Assembly (NCBI RefSeq): GCF_000259195.1 | Contig: NZ_JH650768.1 | Location: 105,965 to 156,544, forward strand | Source: Pseudomonas donghuensis | GTDB taxonomy: Bacteria > Pseudomonadota > Gammaproteobacteria > Pseudomonadales > Pseudomonadaceae | Length of the DNA stretch: 50,580 nucleotides | Direction of reading: 5' to 3' | In this document: positions 48,686 through 50,580 of the stretch, piece after piece | Layout of the letters: each line of letters opens with the position of its first letter | Numbering within the stretch: the stretch's first letter is position 1 | Translations under genes and position numbers: made by a program | The notes under the pieces: generated by a model | What the model was told of the DNA's origin: nothing | The model's input: only the letters and a program-made list of their open reading frames with translations | Database searches by the model: none

Positions 48686-50580
48686 CTAGTGGGCTTTTTC
48701 GATACGCCAGATTCCAAACGGCAGATGCCAGGGCTCGATGCGCATCCATTGGGTCTTGCCGTGCCAGGTCCAGCGATGGCCGCTCATCAGGTCTTCACCG
48801 AAGGTATCGGCATTGTCGTCCAGCCCCAGCTCCCACAGCGGCAGTTCGAAATGCGCTTCCTGGGCGTTGTGCGGGTCGAGGCTGACAGCGATGAGGACGA
48901 AGTTGTCGCGCTGGGCGGTGCGTTTGCCGAAGTACAGGATGTTGTCGTTCCAGGCGTGATAGAAGGCCACGCCCAGGTGGGTGTGCAAGGCCGGGTTCTG
49001 CCGGCGAATGCGGTTGAGCTGGGCGATTTCGGCAATGATGTTGCCGGGCTGGGTGAAGTCCCGCGGGCGGATCTGGTACTTCTCCGAATCCAGGTACTCC
49101 TCCTTGCCCGGCACCGGCGTCGCCTCGCACAGCTCGAAGCCCGAGTACATGCCCCAGAGGCCCGACCCCATGGTCGCCAGGGCGGCGCGGATGAGAAACC
49201 CGGCGCGCCCGGACTCATGCAGAAAGTACGGGTTGATGTCCGGCGTGTTGACGAAGAAGTTCGGCCGGTAGCAGTAGCACCACGGCGGCTGGTTGAGCTC
49301 TTCAAAATAGCTTTGCAGCTCGGCCTTGGTGTTGCGCCAGGTGAAGTAGCTATAGCTCTGGGAATAGCCGACCTTGCCCAGGCGCGCCATCATCGCAGGC
49401 TTGGTGAAGGCTTCGGCGAGGAAGATCACCTCTGGGTACTGGCTGCGCACATTGGCAATCAGCCAGTGCCAGAACGGCAAGGGCTTGGTGTGCGGGTTGT
49501 CGACCCGGAAGGTCTTGACCCCCTCCTTCACCCAGCCCACGACCACGTCGCGCAGGGCCAGCCACAAGGCCGGTACCGAATCGGCGGCGTAGAAGTCGAC
49601 GCTGACGATGTCCTGGTATTTTTTCGGCGGGTTCTCGGCGTAGCGGATGCTGCCGTCCGGGCGCCAGGAGAACCAGCCCGGGTGCTCCTTGAGCCAGGGG
49701 TGGTCCTGGGAGCACTGGATGGCAAAGTCCAGGGCGATTTCCAGGCCATGCTCGGCAGCGGCAGCCACCAGCCGGCGAAAATCCTCGCGGCTGCCCAGTT
49801 GCGGGTGAATCGCCTCGTGCCCGCCTTCGGCGCCGCCAATCGCATAAGGGCTGCCCGGGTCATCCGGCTCGGCCTGCAAGGCGTTGTTGCGGCCCTTGCG
49901 GTAGCGCACGCCAATGGGGTGAATGGGCGGGAAGTACAATACGTCAAAGCCCATGTCGCGGATCATTGGCAGGCGTTCGTGCACATCATTGAAGGTGCCA
50001 TGTCGCTCAGGGTCATCGGTGATCGAACGGGGAAACAGCTCGTACCAACTGGCGAACTGCGCCTGGAGGCGTTCGACCTCCAGCGGGTATTCGGGGCTGC
50101 GACTGAGGTAGGTACGATGCTCGGCCTCGGCCATCAACAGCGCGGTGTCCGGGTGCAGCAGCAAGGCCACCTGCTCATCGGCGGGCAGGCCCGGCAACTG
50201 CTGGTGCAAGGCCTGCAGCTGGTCGCGCAAGGGGCCTCTGCTGCGACCGATATTGTGCTTGACCAGCAGCTGCCCTTCCTGCAGCTCCAGTGGCACCGCG
50301 ACACCGGCGTTGAACTTCTTCTCCAGGTCATGGCAATAGGTGGCGAACGGGTCGATCCAGGCCTCGATGCTGAACAGGTGGCGGCCCTGCTCGCTGACGG
50401 TGAATTCGGCCTGCCACAGGTCATTGCCGGCAAACTGCATCGGCACGCAATGCCAGCGCCGGCTATGGGCCTGGCGCCAGTTGAGCATCACCGCCAGGGC
50501 ATCATGGCCATCGGCATAGACCTTGCTGCTGACCTGCACCGGCTCGCCCACCACCGCCTTGACCGCAAACAGTCCGCCAT
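48686..50580 (-). CDS. glgE: Alpha-1,4-glucan:maltose-1-phosphate maltosyltransferase (5' truncated by window edge)
   Basis: A GH13_3 enzyme that transfers maltose from maltose 1-phosphate to growing alpha-1,4-glucan. The frame stays open to the window end, so the start lies outside; about 630 of roughly 660-670 residues are visible. The beta-sandwich N-terminal domain is followed by the barrel. The nucleophile aspartate is in RVDNPHTKP (codon 49499-49501), the acid glutamate in LAEAFTKP (codon 49412-49414), and YFPPIHPIG marks the barrel start. It is the first visible gene of the glgE-treS-glgB operon, whose promoter lies beyond the window. Confidence 0.96.
   Translation of the reverse strand, partial: GGLFAVKAVVGEPVQVSSKVYADGHDALAVMLNWRQAHSRRWHCVPMQFAGNDLWQAEFTVSEQGRHLFSIEAWIDPFATYCHDLEKKFNAGVAVPLELQEGQLLVKHNIGRSRGPLRDQLQALHQQLPGLPADEQVALLLHPDTALLMAEAEHRTYLSRSPEYPLEVERLQAQFASWYELFPRSITDDPERHGTFNDVHERLPMIRDMGFDVLYFPPIHPIGVRYRKGRNNALQAEPDDPGSPYAIGGAEGGHEAIHPQLGSREDFRRLVAAAAEHGLEIALDFAIQCSQDHPWLKEHPGWFSWRPDGSIRYAENPPKKYQDIVSVDFYAADSVPALWLALRDVVVGWVKEGVKTFRVDNPHTKPLPFWHWLIANVRSQYPEVIFLAEAFTKPAMMARLGKVGYSQSYSYFTWRNTKAELQSYFEELNQPPWCYCYRPNFFVNTPDINPYFLHESGRAGFLIRAALATMGSGLWGMYSGFELCEATPVPGKEEYLDSEKYQIRPRDFTQPGNIIAEIAQLNRIRRQNPALHTHLGVAFYHAWNDNILYFGKRTAQRDNFVLIAVSLDPHNAQEAHFELPLWELGLDDNADTFGEDLMSGHRWTWHGKTQWMRIEPWHLPFGIWRIEKAH

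Noticed and set aside
46969..48885. 638-codon plus-strand frame antisense to treS
   Set aside because: Valine/glycine-rich antisense shadow; treS has full catalytic motifs on the other strand.

Overview
The window is a high-GC chromosomal segment of a Pseudomonas, most likely of the putida/fluorescens lineage. The clues are gene content and order (metH, cysI-DUF934, sohB, nudC, nhaB, zwf-gnd and a glgA-treZ-malQ-treY-DUF2934-glgX / glgE-treS-glgB locus), Pseudomonas-type REP hairpins and strong GC bias at third codon positions. No integrase, transposase, tRNA, rRNA or CRISPR array is seen. metH is cut by the left edge and glgE by the right edge.

Region 1 (1-6.9 kb) is housekeeping: metH, a DUF2970 membrane protein, a 37-residue one-helix membrane protein, an orphan periplasmic binding protein, and the sulfite/nitrite reductase gene cysI coupled to a DUF934 gene.

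Region 2 (6.9-23.4 kb) is the unusual part. Two very large intact genes (1730 and 1637 codons) and one broken remnant of the same family lie on the minus strand. They are interleaved with plus-strand genes of probable lipid or acyl metabolism (histidine phosphatase-fold protein, SCP2 carrier, acyl kinase-like phosphotransferase, SDR). The large proteins have a long toxin-like N-terminal region, a leucine-rich-repeat block and a C-terminal NEL-type E3 ubiquitin ligase domain with a visible catalytic cysteine. Such enzymes act on eukaryotic ubiquitin, so these are candidate effectors aimed at a eukaryotic host or predator. The two intact genes share a 17-bp upstream motif (14 of 17 identical) at exactly the same distance from their start codons. 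All three loci have the ribosome-binding site in the 3' arm of a possible hairpin. No secretion machinery or chaperone lies beside them.

Region 3 (22.7-29.3 kb) returns to core metabolism: a TSUP permease, nudC, a dienoyl-CoA isomerase-like crotonase, the antiporter nhaB, and a zwf-gnd pair for the oxidative pentose phosphate route.

Region 4 (29.4-50.6 kb) is a complete alpha-glucan/trehalose locus. The plus-strand operon glgA-treZ-malQ-treY-DUF2934-glgX builds and trims linear glucan and converts its reducing end to trehalose. The minus-strand operon glgE-treS/maltokinase-glgB converts trehalose to maltose, then maltose 1-phosphate, then branched glucan. Together they form a trehalose-glucan cycle; no glgC is present in the window. 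Between the operons lie an endonuclease/exonuclease/phosphatase-family gene and a passenger-less autotransporter-type beta-barrel. Candidate stress (sigma-S-like) -10 boxes and palindromes precede the glgA end of the locus.
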